Assembly: GCA_038277395.1 (NCBI GenBank)
Contig: CM076192.1
Span: 48,903,119-48,967,118, forward strand
DNA: 64,000 bases
From: Dryocosmus kuriphilus
Taxonomy: Eukaryota; Arthropoda; Insecta; Hymenoptera; Cynipidae
Direction: 5' to 3'
Shown here: in pieces, positions 37,346-48,009 of the stretch
Layout of the letters: each line of letters starts with the position of its first letter
How positions within the stretch are numbered: the stretch's first letter is position 1
Notes under the pieces: generated by a model
What the model was told of the DNA's origin: nothing
Databases searched by the model: none
What the model saw: only the letters and a program-made list of their open reading frames with translations
Position numbers and translations under genes: made by a program

Positions 37346-38959
37346 CTATGATAAATTGATACTGTCATACATAACCATTCCGCGATTAAGTGATAAACTT
37401 ATGACATTAGCTGCGTTTTTTTTCATCAAATTGGCTGGTAATGTTACATTTTCAGAATGAAAGTTGCCGCTCTTTGTTGCACAGCGATAAACAGCACTAT
37501 CATTTTCATAATGGTATTTGTTTATTTTATGACCATTCACGCTAATTGTCACAGTAGCCTCAGAGCTTGCTCCTGCCAGCCCAATTCGCAAAATTCTGTT
37601 TTCGCCATTTGGTGTATCCTTATAGTTAATACTCCAAGTTCCGGGAATTGTTTGTGCATAATACCCAATCTGTCTCGATTTTACTTTTGCCAATATGGAA
37701 TTCCAGATTCGCTGGTGGTAGGTTATGCAAAACAAAATTACGTTTCTCTTTGCTGTAACGATATTCGTTTGATTGCCTGTTTGCTTCTCCAATTGACCAC
37801 ATCACTTTCGTTGGCACCAATAATTGCAAAGAGGCGCTGTTCATTCCTTCAGTGATGTCTATTAACTTTTCTATCTCGGAACCAATTCCATATCCTTCTA
37901 TGGGGTACGCTATTAACTTATACTTTGCAGGTCTGATTTTTTCTAATAAGAAACAACCATCTTTTTTTGTTTCTGTATTATACGAATATCCAACTGTCTG
38001 TAGGTCAAATTTTTCTGTCAAGGAAGATGTAAGAACAACCATAGTCCGAACAGGACAAATGACTTTACCGCTTAAGGTGCCTCGTTTTAGTGGATAATCC
38101 GGGTCATTTATCCATTTATAAGGCCAAAGAGATTGTTCTACTTTAGACTGACGAATTACATCCTTCTTTAGTATATCATCAGTTCCCACATTCAAGTAAA
38201 TTAACCAAGGACCATACATTTTTCTCCATCCTTGAGGTGCACTTGTAATTGGTGTACCAAAGTGCCTCCCGGCCAAATAATTTAAAACAATCGGTCCGTG
38301 ATGAACCAAAAGGTCCTGTTTTAGGGGACCTCCAGAGTGGTATTCACGACTTGGGGAGATCATCCAAAAACCATACCCTTTACCAAATGCTCCCTGGTAT
38401 GTACTTTCTCTAATATAGTCTGCATAGTCGTACTTAGAATAGATAGTACCATTAGGGAATTTCCATGTTGTATCACAAATCTCTGGTAATTTTTTCCAGT
38501 TCACTTTCAAGTGGCGAACAGCCCTCTTTTTTACCGTTGGAGATCTTGGTCATAATTTTGGGATTCAATCTATATACGAGACGCATTTCATCAAATTTAG
38601 CTGGCTGTTTGTTATTATTTTCTACTTTGACGTAACTGTAAAAGCCACTGAGTCCTTGTTGCATGATCAAGTGATATTCAAGCTTCAGAAATCCTTTAGC
38701 ATCTTGCGAATACTTAATGTGAGCACGTTGAGGGGATTTGGTGATCACGTCAAGATGAGAGGGAGAAAAAATCTATGATTTTTACCAGAATTCCAGTCAA
38801 AATAACCGGATAGTTTTGTATTGGCAACTAGGTTTTTGCCATTTTTAATAAGAGCATTAATAACGGAACTTTTAGTGAAGGATATTTTTATCAGTCCGTT
38901 ATCCATGGTCGCAGCAAGGCCTTTGACTGTCAGGGAAACGCCTGGGGCTGCTGCATCGA
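37346..38959 (-). pseudogene. Rhamnogalacturonan lyase (PL4), main exon with three frameshifts
   Basis: Rhamnogalacturonan lyases of polysaccharide lyase family 4 cleave the backbone of pectin RG-I by beta-elimination; they are secreted. After an acceptor (TTTCTATTTTTACAG) the exon reads DAAAPGVSLTVKGLAATMD and SGYFDWNSGK, then GLSGFYSYVKVEN and EMRLVYRL, then YSKYDYADYI (a Lys at the place of the family's catalytic Lys) and GYGFWMISPSREYHSGGP...DLLVH (His of the catalytic region), followed by an FnIII-like part and a C-terminal carbohydrate-binding-like domain (LRIGLAGASSEATVTISVNG) up to a stop at 37346. About 538 codons, normal for the family. The frame shifts at T6 (near 38767), at A6 (near 38530) and at GGG (near 37667); no in-frame stop occurs inside the segments. 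It is therefore either a recent pseudogene or an intact gene with consensus errors. Confidence 0.85.
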
Positions 38960-39670
38960 CTGTAAAAATAGAAAAGAAAGTTTTATTGTTATTGTCTACA
39001 ATAAATATCATTTGCACATTACGAGAAAAAAATCAACAGTAAAAAAAAAAATTTCGTATCAATCGAAACAAAGAAATCAGAAACAAAGTTTGAAGAAATT
39101 GTTATGATATTGTCTCAGTTTCGGGAAAAGAAGCATACTTTCTACAATTAATTTCTTTCGGAATATCCAAAATAGTATATTATGCTTGCACCCTCTCCTA
39201 TGACTTGTACTGAAAAACACATAAGTCGTAAAAAGTCCCCTCCCTCTTGGTGCGTAGCATACTTTTTATAACAAATGCATATGCAGATACAATTGTAAGA
39301 CAAGCACGATTTCTGGTTATATTAAATTTTCAATAGAGTAATTTTGGAAGTTTTTAGGTACTATAAGTTGCTTGAAATTTTGAAAATTTATGGTAATTTT
39401 ATAAATTGACGAAAATTTTTATAAATTTTGGAAATTTTTGGCATTCGCCTACTTCTCGTCCTAAAAAACGTTTCCCTCGCCACAGAAACGAAAACGATTC
39501 CCCTTAGTTGCAAAATATAATATTTCATTGACAAAAAGCCATAATATGGGAGTAAATCGTTTCCATAATAGTTCTTTACTTTTATAAAATTCATTTTGAA
39601 GGCTAGAAAGGTTGAACTTAAGGGGGTAAACAACTCTAGAACGTTTGGAAAATGGAATATTTTTTTATGG

Positions 39671-40020
39671 TTTAAACTGTACCTTAATATCGTAAAAATC
39701 ACGTGGCAAAGTTCCATGCACGGGAAGAATGTGTAAGAGCTCGAATTTTGAATGCAGCGCGGCTCCTTTCACTGCTCTATGCGATCACTTTAAACTTTAA
39801 ACGCGTTTTTCTCGAAACAACAAATTTCAAGTTGGCCGAGAGCATTTTTTTTGTTTGTTTAAACTGTACCTTAATATCTTAAAAATCACGTGGCAAAGTT
39901 TCATGCGCGGAAAAATCTGTAAGGGCTCAAATTTTGAACGCAGAGCGGTCCCTTTCACTGCTCTCTGCGAACTCTTTAAACTTTAAACGCGTTTTTCTCG
40001 AAACAACAAATTTCAAGTCG
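39671..40020. repeat. Tandem duplication, 187-bp period
   Basis: TTTAAACTGTACCTTAATAT starts at 39671 and again at 39858. Both copies continue through AAAATCACGTGGCAAAGTT, CCTTTCACTGCTCT and CGCGTTTTTCTCGAAACAAC. Two diverged copies, non-coding, inside the lyase intron. Confidence 0.8.
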
Positions 40021-40843
40021 GCCGAACCGATATCTCGAACAATTTTTGTTCGATTGACTTGAAATTTTTACCGCATATTCGAAACTACTTTCTCCTCGAC
40101 AGTACGTAGGATCTTTTTTTATATTGCATAGTTCAATTGGTATTAACGATTTTCGAGCGATTTTTTTTGCGATTTTTCGAACTTTTTTTAATAACACACG
40201 ATTTTTGCAAAAAATAATTTTTAAAAAAATCATGCGTACTGTCGAAGCTGTTATCATACTGTATCGAAATTTTTTTGGTTCATGATTGCATCTTGAAAAT
40301 TGACGGAGTTATGGGTTCGGCCACGCTGACATGAAAAACAAAGATGCCTTTTCGAAAATGCTGGGAAGCCGCAATTTTGTTTTGTACAGCTCTGAAAAGT
40401 TCCACGAATCACTGTTCAATACTTGGATAATAAAGACCTTTTTGAAGAATTTCGGTGTGTTACTTAGTTTCTTTGAAAAAAATTCCCAAAGTTTGCTCTA
40501 TTTTTCGGTCTCTGGAGTGTTTTTTACTTCCTTAAAACAAAATTATGAAATAATTGCTTGTAAATTAGCTTCTTTTTATTTTAAGGAATCTAGAAGAAAC
40601 GAATTTTATCCTTCATATAAATGAATTAGAGTTTACAGGATGTACAAAAAACAGTTTGGATCATAAGAAAAAAACTGAACAAAGCGTTATGAACTGTATG
40701 GAATGTTTGAACAAGAAATTAATTAATGTTAAATGTTTCAAGTTTATATTTTAAGGCCGTGTCTAGTTCACCGAAATTCAATATTTTCAGTGTATCTATG
40801 TAGATACTTTGTTATCTGTTTCGAATTTAGAAGAGTTCCACTT

Positions 40844-41526
40844 TTTTGTTTTCTTTTGTTTTAAAGTGGGCAGGAGGTTCTTAAGAACACCCCCTGGCTC
40901 TCAGGCTATAAGCTCATTGTGCCACACCCGTGTTTATCTCAAGGCAGTGCACCGAATACCTGGCAACTTTTTTACAGGGATTTTGATCTGCTTTTTTCAT
41001 TGTTTCCAACGTTCTGGTTATATTACCTCTCGAGTGCCAGGCATACCCTATGGCACCGTATCTGAAGCGGGCCTCTTTGTATATTAAAGTGAGCCTCCGA
41101 TACATGCCATCTGGCAGCCTCCCTAACTATACTATAAGCTGCTAGCAAAGCTAGTATGGTAGGGTTTGTAGGAGCAGTCCTCATGAGATCTTCCAGTTAG
41201 ATGTTGTCTATGTTCGGTGCACTGACCTAGTGTCTCATGTAAGTGTATGTGTGTATTCACTTCCTCGAAATCAACCAGCGACCATCGAGCGATAGTCCCC
41301 TCGAAAGGAGCCTGTCTCGCACGGAGATCGCTAACTCTTTTCCGAGTCTCTCAAAATCGGCTGGTGACCCTCAAGCAATTTTCCCCTCGACATAGAGCCT
41401 CTTCGCTGGGAAGTCACCAACCTCTTCTGAGGGGACCTACAGTTTAAGGTGAGTTCCGAACCACCAGAACCCTGGTTAAGGTACATAGAAAAATTTCCAT
41501 TGGTACCGGCACAGGGATCGAACCCA
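40844..41526 (-). mobile_element. 683-bp retroposon with 33-bp target duplication
   Basis: GTTATCTGTTTCGAATTTAG plus 13 further bases is repeated exactly at 40811-40843 and 41527-41559. Read on the minus strand the element begins with a pol III B-box-like GGGTTCGATCCCTGTGCCGG and ends in an A-rich tail (AAAACAAAAGAAAACAAAAA). It has no long frame. Its 3' region (CTCAGGCTATAAGCTCATTG on the plus strand) is shared with the insertion at 28653-28917. This fits a 5'-truncated tRNA-derived SINE or LINE-dependent retroposon; the lyase intron hosts it. Confidence 0.8.
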
Positions 41527-42459
41527 GTTATCTGTTTCGAATTTAGAAGAGTTCCACTTCGACTGTTTTAATTTGTAATTTAATTATGATACTTCAAATT
41601 AAAAAATTTTAGTTTTAAAAGCTTGCATTTTTTAATTTTAATTACCGGGAAAAAATGTTTTAAGCCAAAAAAAGCGGGGAATTTCTTTCCTGCATTTTAG
41701 CGACCATCTTGTGCAGTGAATAACAAGAGTAACAATGAGTATTCGACGGTGAGAAGGGAAACGGTGAATCCTATCAAATTAGTACATTATGTAATTAGAT
41801 GAGTTCTAAAAACTTTCCCGAGCTGTAGAAACGAACTGTCCCGAGTCACACGCGATACTTTTTTTGAGATCCTCATGATTTTGGCACGGTTCATTCCTTT
41901 AGGTCGGTTCCGCAGTTTCGGTTTTCGAAACTGCAAAGCAAAGAGGGAAAAAGCCAATTCATTAACACGGTGCGTTCTTCTTAAGAAATATTCGAAAAAA
42001 TACGTGAATTAGCGTATTAAGAAGTGACGGGGCCGGGGGCATGCCCCTGTGGGGGGTTCGGGGGGCGAGGTCACCAGCAAAAAAAACACACAAACTCAAG
42101 AGAAGTGAAATAGTTTTTGGAGATAAGGAAATGACCAGCGAAGCGTTATTTTATCATACGAAATATTTTTAATTATTTTATTACATATGTACTTTTTCCT
42201 TACATGCAGTTTTTGTAGACTTTTTAATCATTAGAAAATACAATCTAAATAAACATAAACATGTACATGAAGAACATGTACTTTAAATCTATTTTACAAT
42301 CTTTCATTTTTGATATTTTGCAGTAATTTGTTAATTTGGGGGATATAATGCCTTTTCTGGTGACGAATTTGTTGTTTTTATAGTCGAAATTTCTGTTGTA
42401 CTGTCTTTTACGCGTTTCGCAGGTGGAGCATCGCATTGCTCAACAGATTCTGATGACGA

Positions 42460-43880
42460 ACTTACTTCCCCCTCAATTCTGTTACATTTATTGATGACAT
42501 GATCAAATTCACGATTTTTTGTTTATTTAATAATGAATTTTCAACGTATTATCCCGGAACTTTGTCAGACAATCAACCTCCCAGTAATTTTAGATCTAGC
42601 ATTGTACCCCCTCGATTAGTGAATAAAGTCGCAGCCGTACGGCGATAAACGTGACCTGTGGATACGTTCCAGGATTCGGTAATTTTAACCAAACAGCAAT
42701 TTTTTGGCATGCCAGTGATCTTATTCTTGACGATTATTTGGACCGTATATCTTTTATTCTGATAATTGAGAAAAATGCGATCAACAGTTGCGTTTTTTTG
42801 GACGAAGAATTCGATACTTGTTAACGATGTTTAGTCAATTCTTTGGAAATCGTGAAGGAACGTGGTTTGCTAGTTTTGATATCTTTTGTCCTGACCAAAA
42901 GTAGTTAACCTTGTTCGACGTAATGTTGGATTTTGATGTTGGCAAGTTCTTCGCCCCGGCAAGCCCCTGAAAGGCCAAAAATTAGAACAACCTCTATATT
43001 GAACCAAAATTGAATAAGTTTCAGGAATATTACAATTCTATGTCTTTGTCAACTAGTAGGGTGCTTTTTTCAAGCATTTAAAAAAAATTAATTTAGCCAC
43101 TCTAAAAGTTATTCCTTTTGTCGAGAAATTAACCCCTGATATTTTTCAGAATTTTAAGAAAATATTTAGAGAGATCGCTCAAAGTCAATTTTTTTTAAAA
43201 CGCTTGTTTCTGATTAAATTCATTCTATTTGTTTCTGATTTTATTCGAGTCTTTTAGTATAAAGAATGAAATCCATGGATGCTAGAACGAAAACAGAAAC
43301 CAATAGAGTTAATTTAATCAGGAACAAGGATTTCGGTCAAAATGGAACCTCATCGACGACCAAAAATATTTTTTTGAGGATTTGACCAAAATCAGGGTTT
43401 ATTTTCTCATCAGAAGGAACAGCTTGTACGGGTGCTAAATTAATTAAAAAATAAAGCTTAAAAAATGCACCCTAATACTTAGTGTATGTAAAAAGTGTCT
43501 CTCAGAAAGTTTTCTACATCACTGGCTTCGAAAACGTTAGATTTTTTTGTACTCGTACCTTTCTTAATCATATTTTAGTTTAGCTTTCAATTGATGAAAG
43601 CCGCTAATGTCGATTTTCTCTTTAATTTTCAATGTATTCTTTAACATCGAATAATATTGGCACCAAACGGTACTTGGTTTAAATTTGTTGGACATTTCTT
43701 TAAAGTAAATAAGAAGGCAATTTTGCGATCTTATTGTGTTGTTTTCTTTTTTCCACTGTTTTGTAGCATTTTTTCGATTTTGACGGCAAAAGATCTTGTG
43801 CAAAATTTTCAGTTTGTGCGCACAAGTCTGGCAGAGTAAAAAATATTTCTTCTGATTCTGAGTCAGTGATTATTGACTTA
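42460..43880 (-). pseudogene. Crypton-like tyrosine recombinase pseudogene
   Basis: Minus-strand fragments in order: FAQDLLPSKSKKCY (43860-43780), then in another frame KQWKKENNTIRSQNCLLIYF and FKPSTVWCQYYSMLKNTLKI (to 43564; N-terminal core-binding domain), KSNVFEASDVENFLRDTF (about 43540-43490), VVLIFGLSGACRGEELANIK (about 43000-42925; catalytic Arg in ACRGEEL), TKDIKTSKPRSFTISKEL, TGHVYRRTAATLFTNRGG (about 42650; the HxxR motif) and YVENSLLNKQKIVNLI (about 42540; nucleophilic Tyr position). At least three frame changes and several stops separate these pieces. The order and spacing match YR-encoding transposons (Cryptons or related animal recombinase-derived genes). It lies inside the lyase intron, same strand. 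Confidence 0.75.
43201..43335. repeat. Short inverted repeat inside the recombinase remnant
   Basis: CTTGTTTCTGATTAAATTCA near 43204 pairs with the complement near 43305-43330 (CAATAGAGTTAATTTAATCA). Arms of about 40 bp; possibly a small MITE that interrupted the recombinase sequence. Confidence 0.4.
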
Positions 43881-44401
43881 ACAATTGATTACTAATTGTG
43901 ACTTCAAATTAGCAACTCCGAGCAATACGCAGCAACACACTTAAGACACTTAGCAGTTCCATCGACTGTCGCGATGGCGCGTCACTATGCTATATCGCTG
44001 TACCCGCTTATACTAACTTTGTTACAGATATTGACCTTAAAGAAAAATAGTTTGTTGTCGAAACGATATTTACAGACTGATGGGAATATAACCCATGTTC
44101 TTCCGCTGACGTAATTTTTTTACTCCTTAGTGACTAGAAAGCACATTCTACTCACACTGCTCGAAAAACGAGATTGTTTTCCGCTCTACAGGCATGCAAA
44201 AGCGCCACATTCATGGAGGTATTATAAAAAAAAATTACATGCAATTTAATATGTCTTTTTAAAAGAAACAATTTGTTTTGTGGATTTTTTCGTACCTGGT
44301 GTTGTTTAGCTTAAAATTTGAATTTTCGATTTTTAATATCATTTCGAAAGGGTAAAATTAAAACATAATTTGTTTATTATACGCTCCATACAATTAGTTT
44401 C

Positions 44402-45017
44402 AATTTCTATAAAGTACGATCACTTGGAGCTAAGTTGATATATTTTTTTATTTACTTATATTGCATAAGCTTTCGGCCCTTAATTGTGGCCCTCTTCAGG
44501 TACTACAAGGAATAATTTCTTTGTTTTTCACTTAGCTTCGTATTCTCTTTCAAGTCAAATTTTAGGTCAATGGAACCATCGTCAGAATGATAATAATTTG
44601 TTTAAAGAAATTTAAGTCAATGATATATACCATAATGTGTCACCATTAAAGCAAATAGAGTCTGTACAAGTTTCAAAAACAATACATGTTTACATTCTCA
44701 CTGTCCGAGTCAAACATGTAAACATGTAAACATGTATTGTTTTTGAAACTTGTACAGACTCTAATTGCTTTAATGGTGACACATTATGGTATATATCATT
44801 GACTTAAATTTCTTTAAACAAATTATTATCATTCTGACGATGGTTCCATTGGCCTAAAATTTGACTTGAAAGAGAATACGAAGCTAAGTGAAAAACAAAG
44901 AAATTATTCCTTGTAGTACCTGAAGAGGGTCACAATTAAGGACCGAGAGCTTGTGCAATATAAGTAAATAAAAAAATATATCAACTTAGCTCCAAGTGAT
45001 CGTACTTTATAGAAATT
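44402..45017. mobile_element. 616-bp foldback element, 293-bp arms, 30-bp loop
   Basis: 44402-44694 and 44725-45017 are inverted copies of equal length with only a few mismatches, from AATTTCTATAAAGTACGATC at the end to AATACATGTTTACA at the loop. The loop repeats ACATGTAA words. No open frame. It lies about 400 bp inside the donor end of the lyase intron and would form a long RNA hairpin if transcribed. The arm segment GCCCTTAATTGTGGCCCTCT resembles the conserved ends of some retroelements, but the family is not clear. Confidence 0.85.
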
Positions 45018-45414
45018 AGAACATAATTGTTTTAGGAAGTCTTGTTAACGAACTTGCACTTCCTTTATTAGTCCCAAAAAAGTATGCTAAAGCAAGTTAA
45101 AAATGTAATAATTTTTTCGACGTTTATCGAGTCTACAAACTACAGATTACAGCTACACACTGGACAGACACCATTGCATTGTAGAAAACATTGTTCCTGA
45201 CTAAGGGGGTCGCAAAAGGTGGAGATTTGATGGAAACCGTCGGAGTTAAATTTGACATAAAATTAATACCTTCTTATTTAGAATAGAATTCTATAAAGAA
45301 TAAGCTTAGTACTTCATATTATATACACTTTTTGGTATTCTAAGTAATCAATGAAAGAATTGTGTTTGTATAGAAAATGGACGAGGGTTTTTTAATTTAA
45401 ATTATTTTACTTAC

Positions 45415-45469
45415 TGGAAACAGTCAAAAAGACCAATAACACAATGTAGCCACTAATTCGATAATCCAT
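45415..45469 (-). CDS. Signal-peptide exon of the rhamnogalacturonan lyase gene
   Basis: On the minus strand, ATG at 45469-45467 (context AAAATGG) opens MDYRISGYIVLLVFLTVS, a short N-region and a hydrophobic core typical of a secretion signal, then a consensus donor (TTTCCA|GTAAGT). One base of a codon remains; the lyase exon at 38959 supplies the two missing bases after its acceptor, giving Ile followed by DAAAPG, the expected start of the mature enzyme. The implied intron is 6455 bp (38960-45414), filled with repeats. Identification rests on phase, signal-peptide character and position; RNA evidence would settle it. An extra exon in between is possible. Confidence 0.6.
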
Positions 45470-45643
45470 TTTGAATTTTGATTGACGATGTCCAATCTGA
45501 AACCAGAGAACCTCACATTAATATTGATGCATATACAATAGGGCGGCGTGAAAAAGCAAAATTAAGGAGGAACAGGCGGAACGTTGAGACTGGATGGGAA
45601 AGTGAAATCACTCCACATGGTGGAAGTAATATTTATGTGATGA

Positions 45644-45650
45644 CTTTATA
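45644..45650 (-). promoter_or_regulatory. Candidate TATA box of the lyase gene
   Basis: TATAAAG on the minus strand about 175 bases upstream of the signal-peptide ATG. Position would give a 5' leader of roughly 140-150 bases. Weak evidence in AT-rich DNA. Confidence 0.25.
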
Positions 45651-45882
45651 CATAGTTCGCACGAATTCCAAGGTCAGCTATCCTCAGTAGCGCCACCAGA
45701 CGGTCCAAAAACGAAATGTATAAAAAATTGTAGCCTCCTTTCTATGTCGAGTGATGTCACCTTTCAACCCTGCTCTGAAGTCATAATAATATCTGGAAAA
45801 CGAGTTGCAAATACACTGTTATAAAATAGAAGAAAGAGTTGAGAAGATTATTTGCTTCGTGAAAATTCCATAATACTATATA

Positions 45883-46823
45883 CGAGGTGTGATCAAAAAG
45901 TAAAGTGACTTTTTGAATTTCGCGGGATGCGTACAGTCGATATTCGTTTTCTTTTTTTCCTATGTTGGTACAATCGTCCCAAACATATGTGCACAGTTTC
46001 AGCTATATAGCATTTTTTGTTTGTTTGTGAGAGGCATAAAGGTTAGAAGTGTTTTGCGTGCTCGGCAATTTTCTGCTGTCGAAAAAAATGGATCAAAGAA
46101 TTTGCATCCAATTTTGTGTAAAAAATGGAATTAAGTGCTCCAAAACACTTGAAATGTTGACATCGGCATACGGTGGTGAGTGTACTCTGAGTAAAGAAAA
46201 TGTTTATAAGTGGTACAAGCTCTTTCGGGAAGGCCGAGAAGATGTTAATGACGAAGCTCGCCCTGGACGTCCCAGCACGTCAACAACTGATGAAAACGTT
46301 GAAGAAGTGAAGAAAATAGTGTTGGCGAATCGTCGAATTACCATTAGAGAAGTTGCTGATGATGTCGGCATCTCGTTTGGCTCGTGCCAAGCAATTTTAG
46401 TGGATATTTTGGGCATGAGACGTGTGTCAGCGAAGTTTGTTCCGAAACCACGATAATGGGCCAGCTTACACGTCATTGCTTGTTCGTAATTTTTTGGCCA
46501 ATAACAACACCATAATCATGCCTCAGCCACCGTATTCAGCGGATTTGTCTGCCTGCGACTTTTTCCTGTTTCCAAAACTGAAAAGACTATGAAAGGACGG
46601 CGTTTTGCGACGATTGAGGAGACAAAGACCGCATCGCTGGAAGAGCTGAAGGCTATACCAAAAAGTGCTTATCAGAAATGCTTTGAGGATTGGAAAAAGC
46701 GCTGGCACAAATGTATTATATCCGAGGGGGATTACTTTGAAGGGGACAACATCAATATTGATGAATGAATAAATATTTTTTGATAAAAAATAAAAAGTCA
46801 CCTTACTTTTTGATCACACCTCG
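45883..46823 (+). mobile_element. Second mariner element, internally deleted, TA target duplication
   Basis: CGAGGTGTGATCAAAAAGTA and TACTTTTTGATCACACCTCG are inverted ends, flanked by TA (45881-45882, 46824-46825). Length 941 bp. The ends differ from those of the mariner at 15696, so it is another subfamily. Confidence 0.92.
46090..46768 (+). pseudogene. Mariner transposase remnant, catalytic core partly deleted
   Basis: ATG at 46090 (MDQRICIQFCVKNGIKCSK) opens a typical mariner helix-turn-helix domain: ENVYKWYKLFREGREDV, EARPGRPSTSTTDENVEEV and ITIREVADDVGISFGSCQAI, up to FVPKPR and a stop at 46454. Directly afterwards, DNGPAYTSLLVRNFLANNNT is readable (the second catalytic Asp region, with changes), then PYSADLSACDFFLFPKLK (third Asp) and, after a one-base shift, a normal C-terminus (AIPKSAYQKCFEDWKKRW) ending at 46768. 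The segment with the first catalytic Asp, about 120 codons, is absent. Non-functional. Confidence 0.9.
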
Positions 46824-47424
46824 TATATTGCGCCATAAACCTCTCCGTAAAACCCCATTCCAATAATAATGGACAAGAAATAATTTTACATTATCAGAAA
46901 GTCATAATAATGCACTAAAGCATTTACACAATAGCTTTTTACTTTTAGAAATTCAATTAAATATCATTTTGAAAGTTTTCATTGACACGCTGAAATTATT
47001 GTTAGACTTGGTATCTGAACGGAAGTTGGAAACAACTTGAGTTCATTTCTTGTATGGTTGTATGTTATGATGTTGTTAACACTTTTGGCATTTAAAGTAT
47101 TCAATGAGTTGGTTTGCCACCAAATCCGCGTCTTCATGCAAAGTCGCCAAATTGCAGTACAATTTTCGATATTCTAGAAAGATCCTTCTACGCTTCCATA
47201 ACTTTTATGATTAAATATCTTGGATAAGAATAGAAATCTTCTTTGTATATGATTCTGGTAGGTTAGGTCTATAAGACACAATATTTATTTGAAGGCTTAT
47301 ATTTTCTACAAGACGTGGTAAAAAATTCTTATATTTTGTAAAATGACGCAGAATTAATATAAGTCTAGCATATTTCAAGGGCATTAAAAAATCTTCTATT
47401 TTATACATTGCATGTTCGTCCTTA

Positions 47425-47704
47425 GTCGAATCGTTTCGGCTCAGTGAAAAAAGTCAGTGGCGTGTGACTTAATATTTGAACGGCTCCTAACTTGAAAAAA
47501 AAATTGGTTTAATTTCTAATTTTTATTACTATTTACTGGGAAAAACTGTACATTGAAATTCTTTGCATAATTGTTGAACCAATGGGAAATTTAAAAAAAA
47601 ATTTTCAATCCAAAAACCGAACAGAAGATATTAATTTGAAAATTCTTTTTACTTTTTTCGAATGACAACCCACACATTTTTCCACTGAGCCGAAACGATT
47701 CGAT
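47425..47704. mobile_element. 280-bp MITE with TA target site
   Basis: TCGAATCGTTTCGGCTCAGT at the left and its complement CACTGAGCCGAAACGATTCG at the right, flanked by TA. The similarity fades after about 30 bp. Non-coding centre. Confidence 0.75.
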
Positions 47705-48009
47705 TAATTTTCGCATTTTTAATTCGCTCTAATATACAATATATGAATATTTCTTCTTAAAAAGTGATCTTGCTTTGGTCTGACGTTTTATGTCAGAACC
47801 ACTGCAGGAAAATCACATTATCCTAAAAAATATTTTTTTTTAAATAAACCAAGAAGAACCAATGGAACAAGGAGAATAAAATGTGAAAACTATAAAAAAG
47901 TTTCAAAAACTGTCGGAAGATGAAGAAACTCGCAATCAGATGAGGAAAATACAAACGCAAAGATTCAAGAATTTGTTGAGTGGAAAAGGGGGAAAAAATC
48001 TACCATTAG

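Noticed and set aside
40331..40624. 97-codon plus-strand frame in the lyase intron
   Set aside because: Phe/Ser/Lys-rich AT-driven composition with no domain or splice signals.
45478..45690. 70-codon plus-strand frame opposite the lyase promoter
   Set aside because: No ATG-supported start in context and no similarity; it overlaps the presumed promoter and leader of the lyase gene.
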